From positions 62,001 to 126,000 of the forward strand of contig FUZR01000004.1 in assembly GCA_900167895.1 (NCBI GenBank): a DNA stretch of 64,000 nucleotides. Direction: 5' to 3'. The position numbers were made by a program, and so were the translations under genes. The DNA comes from Bacteroidales bacterium WCE2004. Its GTDB lineage: Bacteria; Bacteroidota; Bacteroidia; Bacteroidales; UBA932. Shown piece by piece: positions 43,967 to 51,855 of the stretch; positions within the stretch are counted from its first letter, which is position 1, and every line of letters begins with the position of its first letter. The notes under the pieces were generated by a model, which worked only from the letters and a program-made list of their open reading frames with translations, ran no database searches and was not told the DNA's origin.

Positions 43967-44026
43967 TACGATTATGCCTTAATGGGCAGATTTTTTGCAT
44001 TTGTTGGTTACAAAAAGAACCTAAAT

Positions 44027-44725
44027 ATGTTTACGATTCTCCTCCAGACAGACATCACGCCGGCGGTTCCCGTCCAGCAGGAGATGTCTTATTCTCTCAT
44101 CGAGATGGCTGCCAAGGGCGGCCCGCTGATGTGGGTCCTCCTCGCCCTCTCGATCGTCGCCATCTACATCTTCGGCAAGAAGTGGTGGATCATCCGCCAG
44201 GCCGGCAAGATCGACAAGGATTTCATCAACGACATCCGCGACTACATCCACGAAGGCAAGACCAAGTCCGCCCGGACGCTGTGCGAGAAGTACGACGCGC
44301 CCGTCGCCCGGATGGTCGAGGCCGGCATCGCCCGCCTGGGCAAACCCGCCACCGACGTGCAGGCCGCCATCGAGAATGTAGGCAACGTGGAGGTGGCCCG
44401 CCTGGAGAAGGGTCTTCCCTACCTCGCGACCATCGCGGGCGGCGCCCCGATGATCGGCTTCCTCGGCACCGTGATCGGTATGGTGCAGGCGTTCTTCAAC
44501 ATGTCCAACGCCGGCAACAACATCGACATCACCCTGCTGTCGAGCGGCATCTACACCGCCATGATCACCACGGTCGGCGGTCTGATCGTGGGCATCCTCG
44601 CCTACTTCGGCTACAACTTCCTGACGGCGCGCGTCTCCAACCTCGTGTACAGCATGGAGAACGCCACCATCCAGTTCATGGACATGCTCGGCGAGCCTGT
44701 CGCCGATGCCGCTAAAGCAGAATAA
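44027..44725 (+). CDS. exbB: ExbB / TolQ / MotA-type proton channel protein
   Basis: Inner-membrane component of the TonB energy-transducing complex. The start MFTILLQTDITPAVPVQQ at 44027 gives 232 residues; in-frame upstream starts lie very close to the promoter. Three membrane segments are visible: GPLMWVLLALSIVAIYIFG, then LATIAGGAPMIGFLGTVIGMV and ITTVGGLIVGILAYFGYNF, the last two forming the family's MotA_ExbB block. Followed at once by exbD and tonB. It likely powers the TonB-dependent receptor at 11.9 kb among others. Confidence 0.93.
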   Translation: MFTILLQTDITPAVPVQQEMSYSLIEMAAKGGPLMWVLLALSIVAIYIFGKKWWIIRQAGKIDKDFINDIRDYIHEGKTKSARTLCEKYDAPVARMVEAGIARLGKPATDVQAAIENVGNVEVARLEKGLPYLATIAGGAPMIGFLGTVIGMVQAFFNMSNAGNNIDITLLSSGIYTAMITTVGGLIVGILAYFGYNFLTARVSNLVYSMENATIQFMDMLGEPVADAAKAE

Positions 44726-44726
44726 G

Positions 44727-45137
44727 ATGGTCCTCAAGCGTATCACCAAGGCGGATCCCAACATCGCGATGTCCTCGATGACGGACATCGTGTTCCTGCT
44801 GCTGATCTTCTTCCTGGTGACCTCCACCCTGGTCAATCCCAACGCCCTCAAGCTCCTGCTCCCCAAGAGCACCGGCCAGGTGGGCGCCAAGGCCACGGTG
44901 AGCGTCTCCATCAAGGACTGGGGCGAGGACCGCTTCACCTACCACATCAACGGAGCCCAGGAGCCCGTGGCCTTCGCCGAGGTGGAGGACGAACTGGTGG
45001 ACCTGCTCCAGAGCGAGGAGGACCCCACTTTCTCCATCTACTCCGACGAGACCGTCCCCATCGGCGAGATCGTCCAGGTGATGAACATCGCCAAACGCAA
45101 CCATTACAAAGTCATCCTGGCCACACAGCCGGAATAA
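44727..45137 (+). CDS. exbD: ExbD / TolR biopolymer transport protein
   Basis: 136 residues from MVLKRITKADPNIAMSSM at 44727, 1 nt after the exbB stop; an ATG at 44706 would overlap exbB and is less likely. One N-terminal helix (IVFLLLIFFLVTSTLV) preceded by the conserved MTD whose Asp carries protons, then a periplasmic domain. Many Bacteroidales carry two exbD genes after exbB; only one is found here. Works with ExbB and TonB to couple the proton gradient to outer-membrane import. Confidence 0.92.
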   Translation: MVLKRITKADPNIAMSSMTDIVFLLLIFFLVTSTLVNPNALKLLLPKSTGQVGAKATVSVSIKDWGEDRFTYHINGAQEPVAFAEVEDELVDLLQSEEDPTFSIYSDETVPIGEIVQVMNIAKRNHYKVILATQPE

Positions 45138-45146
45138 ACAACCACC

Positions 45147-45923
45147 ATGCAGAACGACCAGATCATCAGACTGAAGCGCGAGCGCAACGCCAAGATCACC
45201 GGCATCCTCCTGTCGGTGGCCGCCCACGTGTGCGCCCTGGCCCTCGTGTCGATGTCCGGTCTGAAGTACATCTACCCCCCTCCCCAGGAGCAGTCGATGC
45301 TCATCGACTTCACCGAGGCCCCCGAGCTGTTACAGCAGCCTCAGGGACAGGAGCCCCTCGCGGAAGAGGTCGACCTCGCGCGTCCCGTCGAGCTGGCGCA
45401 GCGGAGCGAGTCCCCTTTTGTGGCTGACAAGCCCAACGAGACTCCGCAGACGCAGCCGGATCCGGTCGGCGACGTGGAGGTGCCTGCCCCCGAGCCGAAA
45501 GAGCCCGCCCTGGATCCCAGGGCCTCCTTCCCCGGGATGTCCCGCAAAGACACCACTCGCACGGCGCCGCACGCGGCCGCCGAAGCGGGTGAGGCCTTCA
45601 AGGCCGGTCAGCCGCAGGGCAATACTGAACATGGCCGTACAGACGGCAAGCCCAACGCTCACGTCGAAGGACGCAGCACCGTGGGCAATATCCCACGTCC
45701 CGTGTATAACGTACAGGAAAGCGGAGACGTTATCGTTACCATTTGGGTGGACAACTACGGCAACGTAGTCAGAGCCGTGCCGGGAGGCGACGGCACCACC
45801 GTTACAGACAAAGCCCTCTGGGCGGCGGCGCGCAAGGCCGCGCTCGAGACGCACTTCAACATGAGCGCCGACGCTCCCGCAATGCAGGAGGGCACAATTA
45901 CTTATCATTTTAAACTCAAGTAG
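45147..45923 (+). CDS. tonB: TonB family energy transducer
   Basis: A 258-residue protein with one N-terminal membrane helix (ITGILLSVAAHVCALALVSM), a long Pro/Glu/Gln-rich periplasmic spacer (about residues 50-180) and a short C-terminal TonB-like domain (DVIVTIWVDNYGNVVRAVPG, ending GTITYHFKLK). It begins 9 nt after exbD, giving the order exbB-exbD-tonB. It should contact the TonB boxes of outer-membrane receptors. The C-terminal domain lacks the YP motif of E. coli TonB, as do many Bacteroidota homologues. Confidence 0.88.
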   Translation: MQNDQIIRLKRERNAKITGILLSVAAHVCALALVSMSGLKYIYPPPQEQSMLIDFTEAPELLQQPQGQEPLAEEVDLARPVELAQRSESPFVADKPNETPQTQPDPVGDVEVPAPEPKEPALDPRASFPGMSRKDTTRTAPHAAAEAGEAFKAGQPQGNTEHGRTDGKPNAHVEGRSTVGNIPRPVYNVQESGDVIVTIWVDNYGNVVRAVPGGDGTTVTDKALWAAARKAALETHFNMSADAPAMQEGTITYHFKLK

Positions 45924-45925
45924 TG

Positions 45926-47308
45926 ATGGACCAATTTACCAAAGAAGGCCGAAAACTTAGACCTAGAAAGACGGCGGGACCCCGTCCCAGCTCCGAGAAA
46001 GTGGAGTACACGCCCGGCGCGCACAGAAGCGAGGGCGAACACAGAAGCAACAATTACGAAGGACACCGCAGCTACGGCGAGGGCCGTCCGCAGCGCCCCT
46101 ACGGCGAGAGCCGCGGCAACTATGGCGGCAACCGCGGCGGCGGCAGCTACGGCAACCGCGACAACCGCGGATTCGGCGGCCGCAACAGCTACGGCAACGA
46201 CCGCGGCAATTACGTTGAGAACCGCGGCTACGGCGAGCGCCGCAGCTATGGCGACAACCGCGAGGGCGGCGAGCGCCGCTCCTACGGCGAGAACCGTTCC
46301 TACGGCGAGGGCCGCAGCAATTACGGCGAGAACCGCGGCAACAGCTACGGCGAGCGCCGGCCGCGCCAGTACGGCGAGAACCGTGGCGGCAGCAGCTACG
46401 GCAACCGCAGCGAGGGCCGCAGTTTCGGCGGGCCGCGCAAGCCGATGGGCGGCAAGCCCAAGAGCAAGAAGCCGGGCCGCAAGCCCAACTTCACCCGCGA
46501 ATCCACGGAAGGCATCAACCGCATGATCAGCCGCCGTCCCGTCGTGAACGGCAGCGAGAGCACCGAGACACCGTTCCCGATGCCCATCCAGGACACCGTC
46601 CGCCTCAACAAGTTCATCGCCAATTCGGGCGTCTGCTCCCGCCGGGAGGCCGACACCCTCATCCAGGCCGGTGTCGTGACCGTCAACGGCGAGGTGGTGA
46701 CCGAGCTCGGTACCAAGGTCAATATCTTCACCGACGACATCCGTTTCAACGGCCAGCGCCTCAAGGGCGAGGAGAAGGTCTACATCGTGATGAACAAGCC
46801 TAAGGGCTTCGTGACCACGGCCAGCGACCCCCACGCCGAGAAGACCGTCGTCGACCTCGTCAAGAACTGCCCCGCCCGCGTCTATCCGGTGGGCCGTCTG
46901 GACAAGAACACGACCGGCGTGCTGATGCTGACCAACGACGGAGAGATCGCGGAGCGCCTCACGCATCCTTCCTACGATAAGAAGAAGATCTACCAGGTCG
47001 CCCTCGACCGCCCGCTCAGCCAGGAGGACTTCGACAAGATCCTGTCCGGCATCGAGCTCTCCGACGGCGAAGTCAAGGCCGACGAACTGGAATACATCGA
47101 CGAGAAAGACAAGCGCAAGCTCGGCATCGAGATCCACTCCGGCAAGAACCGCATCGTCCGCCGCATCTTCGAGAACCTGGGCTACAGCGTCAAGGCGCTG
47201 GACCGCGTCTATTTCGCGGGCCTGACCAAGAAGGGCCTCAAGAAGGGCGAGTGGCGCTACCTCACCGAGGGCGAGACCAACATTCTGAAGATGGGGGCTT
47301 ACGTATAA
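45926..47308 (+). CDS. RluB-type rRNA pseudouridine synthase with Arg/Gly/Tyr-rich N-terminal extension
   Basis: A 460-residue protein. Residues 1 to about 190 are a disordered extension built of YGE-R/N-R-G-type repeats (SYGEGRPQRPYGESRGNYGG and many variants). The enzyme follows: S4 RNA-binding domain (RLNKFIANSGVCSRREADTLI), then the RsuA/RluB catalytic domain with the nucleophile Asp in VGRLDKNTTGVLMLTNDGE. It probably modifies 23S rRNA like RluB. The start ATG lies 2 nt after the tonB stop, and its stop overlaps the era start (TAATG), so it is translationally joined to era. Confidence 0.92.
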   Translation: MDQFTKEGRKLRPRKTAGPRPSSEKVEYTPGAHRSEGEHRSNNYEGHRSYGEGRPQRPYGESRGNYGGNRGGGSYGNRDNRGFGGRNSYGNDRGNYVENRGYGERRSYGDNREGGERRSYGENRSYGEGRSNYGENRGNSYGERRPRQYGENRGGSSYGNRSEGRSFGGPRKPMGGKPKSKKPGRKPNFTRESTEGINRMISRRPVVNGSESTETPFPMPIQDTVRLNKFIANSGVCSRREADTLIQAGVVTVNGEVVTELGTKVNIFTDDIRFNGQRLKGEEKVYIVMNKPKGFVTTASDPHAEKTVVDLVKNCPARVYPVGRLDKNTTGVLMLTNDGEIAERLTHPSYDKKKIYQVALDRPLSQEDFDKILSGIELSDGEVKADELEYIDEKDKRKLGIEIHSGKNRIVRRIFENLGYSVKALDRVYFAGLTKKGLKKGEWRYLTEGETNILKMGAYV

Positions 47309-48189
47309 TGGCGCACCGCTCGGGATTCGTTTGCATCATCGGCAACCCGAACGTCGGGAAATCGACGCTGATGAACGCGCTGGTGGGCGAGAAGCTCTCC
47401 ATCGTGACGGCGAAGGCGCAGACGACGCGCCATCGCATCATGGGCATCGTGAACGGGGATGACTGGCAGATCGTTTACTCCGATACGCCGGGCATCCTCA
47501 AGCCCAACTACCGGCTCCAGCAGAACATGATGAACTTTGTCGACGGCGCCATCGGCGACGCCGACATCATCCTCTATGTCACGGACACGGTCGAGACGCC
47601 CGACAAGAACAGTGAGTACGTGGAGAAGCTCTCCCACGTGGAGTGCCCCGTCATCGTGGTCGTCAACAAGATCGACGTCAGCGACCAGGCCCATGTCGTG
47701 GAGCTGCTCGGCTACTGGAAGGAGAAGCTCCCCGCGGCGACGGTCATCCCCGCCTCCGCGCAGGAGCGCTTCAACCTCGAGAGCATCCTCGACGCCGTCC
47801 TGGAGCGCCTGCCCGAGTGCCCGCCGTGGTTCGACAAGGACGCCTTCACGGACAAGAACCTCCGCTTCTTCGCATCGGAGATCATCCGGGAGAAGATCCT
47901 CCTCAACTACAAGGAGGAGGTTCCCTACTGCTGCGAAGTGGGCATCGAGTCCTTCAAGGAAGGTGCGGAGCGCTACGACATCGGCGCCGTCATCTATGTG
48001 ATGCGCGAGTCGCAGAAAGGCATCATCATCGGCCGCCAGGGAGCCGCCCTGAAGAAGGTCGGCACCCAGGCCCGCATCGAGATGGAAGACTTCTTCCAGA
48101 AGAAGGTCTTCCTGCAGATATACGTCAAGGTGGATCCCGACTGGCGGGAGAGCCGGCGCGAATTGCGCAAATTCGGATACGAAGAGTAG
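47308..48189 (+). CDS. era: GTPase Era
   Basis: Ras-like GTPase with a KH domain that binds the 3' end of 16S rRNA and helps assemble the 30S subunit. The ATG at 47308 (MAHRSGFVCIIGNPNVGKS) gives 293 residues as usual. G1 GNPNVGKS, G3 DTPGI, G4 NKID, and the C-terminal KH motif with GIIIGRQGAALKKVG are all intact. It follows the pseudouridine synthase with overlapping stop/start and precedes parC by 3 nt, forming a small translation/replication cluster. Confidence 0.97.
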   Translation: MAHRSGFVCIIGNPNVGKSTLMNALVGEKLSIVTAKAQTTRHRIMGIVNGDDWQIVYSDTPGILKPNYRLQQNMMNFVDGAIGDADIILYVTDTVETPDKNSEYVEKLSHVECPVIVVVNKIDVSDQAHVVELLGYWKEKLPAATVIPASAQERFNLESILDAVLERLPECPPWFDKDAFTDKNLRFFASEIIREKILLNYKEEVPYCCEVGIESFKEGAERYDIGAVIYVMRESQKGIIIGRQGAALKKVGTQARIEMEDFFQKKVFLQIYVKVDPDWRESRRELRKFGYEE

Positions 48190-48192
48190 AAT

Positions 48193-50898
48193 ATGGAAGA
48201 AGAGAACATCATCACCCCCGAAGAAACCGTAGAAGAAGAACAGATCATCGAAGAGGAAGGCCCTTCCTCGGGGCGCTTTGACAGGCTGCTCGGCAGCGAC
48301 GCACGCAAGTTCAAGCTCTCCGGGATGTTCAAGGACTGGTACCTGGATTACGCATCGTACGTGATCCTGCACCGCGCCGTCCCCCACATCGTGGATGGCC
48401 TCAAGCCGGTGCAGCGCCGCGTGCTGCACGCCATGTACAAGATGGACGACGGCGCCTACACCAAGGTCGCCAACATCGTCGGCCAGGCCATGCAGTATCA
48501 CCCGCACGGCGACCAGTCCATCCTCGGCGCCCTCGTCCAGCTGGGCCAGAAAGGCCTGACCGTGGACTGCCAGGGTAACTGGGGAAGCATCCTCACGGGC
48601 GATTCCAACGCCGCGCCCCGATACATCGAGGCCCGGCTCAGCAAGTTTGCCAAGGAGGTGGTGTTCGACCCGAAGGTGACCCACTGGATGAACTCCTACG
48701 ACGGGCGCAACCAGGAGCCGACCGAGCTGCCGGTGCGTTTCCCGCTCCTGCTCGCGCAGGGCACGGAGGGCATCGGCGTGGGCCTCGCCTCCAAGATCCT
48801 CCCGCACAACTTCAACGAGCTGCTCGATGCCTCCGTGGCCATCCTCGAAGGCAAGCCGTACGAGATCTATCCCGATTTCCCGACGGGCGGCTTCGCCGAC
48901 TGCAGCAAATACCTGCAGGGCCGGCGCGGCGGCTCCGTCAAGGTGCGCGCCCGCATCGAGAAGATCGACAAGAACACGGTCGCCATCACGGAGATCCCCT
49001 ACGGCAAATACACCCGCGACCTGATCGATTCCATCCTCAAGGCCAAGGACAAGGGCAAGATCAAGATCAAGAAGATCGAAGACATGACCACGGACAAGGT
49101 GGACATCCTGATCCACCTGCCCAACGACGTGTCGCCGGACAAGACCATCGACGCGCTTTACGCGTTCACGGACTGCGAGATCAACATCGCCCCCAACGCC
49201 TGCGTGATCAAGGACAACAAGCCGGTGTTCATCACGGTCAACGAGATCCTCGAATACGGCACCTTCCACACCCGCGACCTGCTGCTCCAGGAGCTGCAGA
49301 TCAAGCTGGACGAGTTGGAGGCCGACTGGCACTACAGCTCCCTGGAGCGCATCTTCTTCGAGAACCGCATCTACAAGGTCCTCGAGCAGGACCAGCAGGA
49401 CTGGGACACGCAGATCCAGGACATCTTCTCCCAGATGAAGAACTATCAGGACCTCTTCCGGCGCGAGATCGTGCTGGACGACATCCTCAAGCTCGTGGAG
49501 AAGCCCGTGCGCAAGATCTCCAAGTTCGACACGAAGGCCATCGACGAGAAGATCCTCGCCCTCGAGGAGCAGATGGCGGTCGTGCGCGACAACATCGAGC
49601 ACATCGACCGCTACACCATCGACTGGTTCAAGGCCCTGAAGAAGAAGTACGGCAAGGACTTCCCGCGCCGCACCGAGCTGACCGGCTTCGAGACCATCAC
49701 CGCCACCAAGGTCATCAACAACAACGCCAAGCTGCAGGCCAACCTGGCCGAAGGCTTCGTGGGCATCGGCCTCAAGCGCGACGACGGCGGCGAGTTCATC
49801 TGCGACTGCTCCGACCTTTCGGAGATCGTGGTCATCGGCAAGGACGGCAAATACCGCATCACCAAGGTCGAGGACAAGGCCTTCTTCGGCAAGGACCTGC
49901 TCTATGTGGGCCTGTTCAACCGCGGCGACTCCCGGACGATCTACAACGTGATCTACCGCGAGGGCAAGACCTCCATCTACTACGCCAAGCGTTTCGCCAT
50001 CACGTCCGTGACGCGCGACAAGGAATACGACATCACCACCGGCGCCGCCGGCTCGCAGATCGTCTGGTTCTCCGCCAACCACAACGGCGAGGCCGAGACC
50101 GTCCGCGTGCAGCTGCGCCCGAAGCCGAAACTCAAGAAGACGAGCTTCGAGTACGATTTCTCCACGCTCGCGGTCAAGAGCAAGACGGCCCGTGGCAACC
50201 TGGTGAGCAAGAACGTCATCAGCCGCATCACGCTCAAGAGCAAGGGCGTCAGCACCATCGCCGGCAAGGACATCTGGTACGACACCGACATCCAGAAGCT
50301 CAACGACGACGGCCACGGCATCTACCTGGGCCAGTTCAAGGACGACGACAAGGTGCTCGCCGTATTCAAGAACGGCACCTTCTACACCACTTCCTACGAT
50401 CTGGTCAACCGCTACCAGGGAGACGTGCTGCTGATCGAGAAATTCGATCCCGACAAGACTTTCACCGCCCTTTACTGGGACGGCGCCGTGAAGAGCTTCT
50501 ACGTCAAGCGCTTCTCCTTCGTGCCCAGCGACAACACGCCGGTCAGCTTCATCTCCGACGCGCCCAAGTCCTGGCTCGTGGAGCTCAGCGGCGACCGCCA
50601 CCCGCGCTACGAGGTTGTCTGGAAGCTCTCGGACAAGGAGCCCGAGGCCATCGTGGCCGAGGACTGGATCGGCAAGAAGGGCATCGCCGCCAAGGGCAAG
50701 AAGTGCGCCGAGCGCGGCGAGGTCAAGACAGTCCGCTTCATCGAACCGCTTCCTGACGAGCAGGAAGAGGTCCGGATCGCTGACGCATCGGAAGAAGAAT
50801 CCCCTGTCATTCTGAGCGACAGCGAAGAATCTCCCGAGGCCCTCGACGAAGTCCCGGACCTCCCGGGCGACCTCTTCGACGAGCCGACGCTGTTCTAG
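48193..50898 (+). CDS. parC: DNA topoisomerase IV subunit A
   Basis: Decatenates daughter chromosomes together with ParE (not in this window). 901 residues: an acidic N-terminal lead (MEEENIITPEETVEEEQ), the winged-helix/tower region with GLKPVQRRVLHAMYK and the catalytic Tyr in APRYIEARLSKFA, a coiled coil, and a GyrA-type C-terminal beta-pinwheel. The Bacteroidota ParC start (ARKFKLSGMFKDWYLDYASY) distinguishes it from GyrA. The very end (ESPVILSDSEESPEAL) is encoded by a copy of the short repeat also found at 5246-5272, followed by an acidic tail. A strong terminator follows. Confidence 0.94.
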   Translation: MEEENIITPEETVEEEQIIEEEGPSSGRFDRLLGSDARKFKLSGMFKDWYLDYASYVILHRAVPHIVDGLKPVQRRVLHAMYKMDDGAYTKVANIVGQAMQYHPHGDQSILGALVQLGQKGLTVDCQGNWGSILTGDSNAAPRYIEARLSKFAKEVVFDPKVTHWMNSYDGRNQEPTELPVRFPLLLAQGTEGIGVGLASKILPHNFNELLDASVAILEGKPYEIYPDFPTGGFADCSKYLQGRRGGSVKVRARIEKIDKNTVAITEIPYGKYTRDLIDSILKAKDKGKIKIKKIEDMTTDKVDILIHLPNDVSPDKTIDALYAFTDCEINIAPNACVIKDNKPVFITVNEILEYGTFHTRDLLLQELQIKLDELEADWHYSSLERIFFENRIYKVLEQDQQDWDTQIQDIFSQMKNYQDLFRREIVLDDILKLVEKPVRKISKFDTKAIDEKILALEEQMAVVRDNIEHIDRYTIDWFKALKKKYGKDFPRRTELTGFETITATKVINNNAKLQANLAEGFVGIGLKRDDGGEFICDCSDLSEIVVIGKDGKYRITKVEDKAFFGKDLLYVGLFNRGDSRTIYNVIYREGKTSIYYAKRFAITSVTRDKEYDITTGAAGSQIVWFSANHNGEAETVRVQLRPKPKLKKTSFEYDFSTLAVKSKTARGNLVSKNVISRITLKSKGVSTIAGKDIWYDTDIQKLNDDGHGIYLGQFKDDDKVLAVFKNGTFYTTSYDLVNRYQGDVLLIEKFDPDKTFTALYWDGAVKSFYVKRFSFVPSDNTPVSFISDAPKSWLVELSGDRHPRYEVVWKLSDKEPEAIVAEDWIGKKGIAAKGKKCAERGEVKTVRFIEPLPDEQEEVRIADASEEESPVILSDSEESPEALDEVPDLPGDLFDEPTLF
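50805..50832. repeat. Short interspersed repeat, copy 2 (inside parC)
   Basis: Reads TGTCATTCTGAGCG followed by ACAGCGAAGAATCT, differing from the copy at 5246-5272 by a one-base insertion and a substitution in the centre. It lies in frame near the parC 3' end and encodes part of the protein's acidic tail. Confidence 0.75.
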
Positions 50899-50921
50899 CG
50901 GCAGGAAGCCGCACAAAAAAG

Positions 50922-50959
50922 AATTCTCCCGGACGCCGCCAGTCGCGACCGGGAGAATT
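50922..50959 (+). terminator. Intrinsic terminator after parC
   Basis: AATTCTCCCGG and CCGGGAGAATT form an 11-bp stem around a 16-nt loop, followed by a T-run; an A-run precedes it. Confidence 0.88.
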
Positions 50960-50963
50960 TTTT

Positions 50964-51342
50964 ATGGAGGAAGCGGATCTTTGGATATCAAAGGCCGGTA
51001 CTACTGGCGTACATTGAAGAAAACAAAAAAGTACCGGCAGCGGGTATCATCCCGCTTCACTCCCCACACACCCTGCCTTCATAGTTTTGAGCATGATTTT
51101 GACGCTTGAATGGGCTCACAGATGCATCGCGAGAAAGCGATACGCGCATGGATACAGGCAGGCCGTATGTTCGTTCTTCATACTGCTTTTGCCGAAGACT
51201 CCGGGAAACGTTCCGCAGGGAGGTTTTATAGTTTATTGTCTTTCAGGTCAGAATCGCATGGCGGAATCCGGGATCGTCATCTATCCCTTCCCTGAAGAGC
51301 CTTCGACATAGCAGCTGTGATAAAGTTCAGGACAAATCTTTG
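50964..51342. other. Gene-free region with foldable repeats; possible ncRNA
   Basis: About 380 bp without a convincing gene: the 74-codon frame at 51087-51311 has no recognisable features. It holds a 9-bp inverted repeat (GCCGGTACT at 50994-51002, AGTACCGGC at 51030-51038), a GCGGG/CCCGC hairpin (51040-51055), an ATCGC/GCGAT hairpin around GAGAAA near 51125-51140, and a promoter-like element at 51082-51089. It could encode a small RNA or be degenerate sequence. Confidence 0.4.
51082..51089 (+). promoter_or_regulatory. Possible -7 promoter element in gene-free region
   Basis: TAGTTTTG fits TAnnTTTG with no protein gene downstream on this strand. Weak on its own. Confidence 0.3.
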
Positions 51343-51714
51343 CTACCACTTGATGGCTTCCACGCCATACAATGTAACGTCTCCGTCAGCATCGATTTCC
51401 ATGTACTCGGGAGAGAACTCAGCGGGGAGCATATAAATGCTGAAAATGTTCGAAGGGAGCTCCTCGCTCTGTCCGTTGTTCAGGTTGACGACGCGGAAAG
51501 ATACCGGATCGTTGCTGGTAGCACGGATTGACACCATGTCGGATCCGATACGGACCTCGACTTTTTCCGACACGGCCACACGCGGACGCAGTTCGCCTCT
51601 CGACGTATGAGTCAATCTTTCTACTACTGTTGTAAAACTACCACCATCACCCGCCGAGGCGGGAGCCGCGAATGCCAACGCGGCAAGAATTAATAATAAT
51701 AATGTTTTCTTCAT
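51343..51714 (-). CDS. Small secreted protein of unknown function
   Basis: A 123-residue protein with signal peptide MKKTLLLLILAALAFAAPASA. The mature part of about 100 residues is beta-rich (EKVEVRIGSDMVSIRATS, ISFRVVNLNNGQSEE-like run, DADGDVTLYGVEAIKW at the end) and has no Cys or known motif. It has its own promoter at 51740-51747 and stands alone between the gene-free region and the TPR regulator gene. A similar small secreted protein next to LuxR-like TPR regulators may be its target, but this is a guess. Confidence 0.75.
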   Translation of the reverse strand: MKKTLLLLILAALAFAAPASAGDGGSFTTVVERLTHTSRGELRPRVAVSEKVEVRIGSDMVSIRATSNDPVSFRVVNLNNGQSEELPSNIFSIYMLPAEFSPEYMEIDADGDVTLYGVEAIKW

Positions 51715-51739
51715 GCTTGTATAATGTTTCTTCCCATTA

Positions 51740-51747
51740 CAAAATTA
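51740..51747 (-). promoter_or_regulatory. -7 promoter element for the small secreted protein
   Basis: Minus strand TAATTTTG fits TAnnTTTG, 26 nt before the ATG at 51714. Confidence 0.6.
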
Positions 51748-51855
51748 GCATGAATAGATGAAAACATTGCAATCCGCGGTATTACAAATGAAAATCCAAC
51801 TTGTTGATTTTCAGCAATATGCAAAATCCGCCGCGTGACAAAGACAAAACAGCGC

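Noticed and set aside
47299..50916. 1205-codon open frame on the minus strand opposite era and parC
   Set aside because: Complement of two strongly conserved genes; stop-free only because of GC-rich third positions.
51087..51311. 74-codon plus-strand ORF in the gene-free region
   Set aside because: No signal peptide, motif or conserved-looking composition; start lies next to structured repeats.
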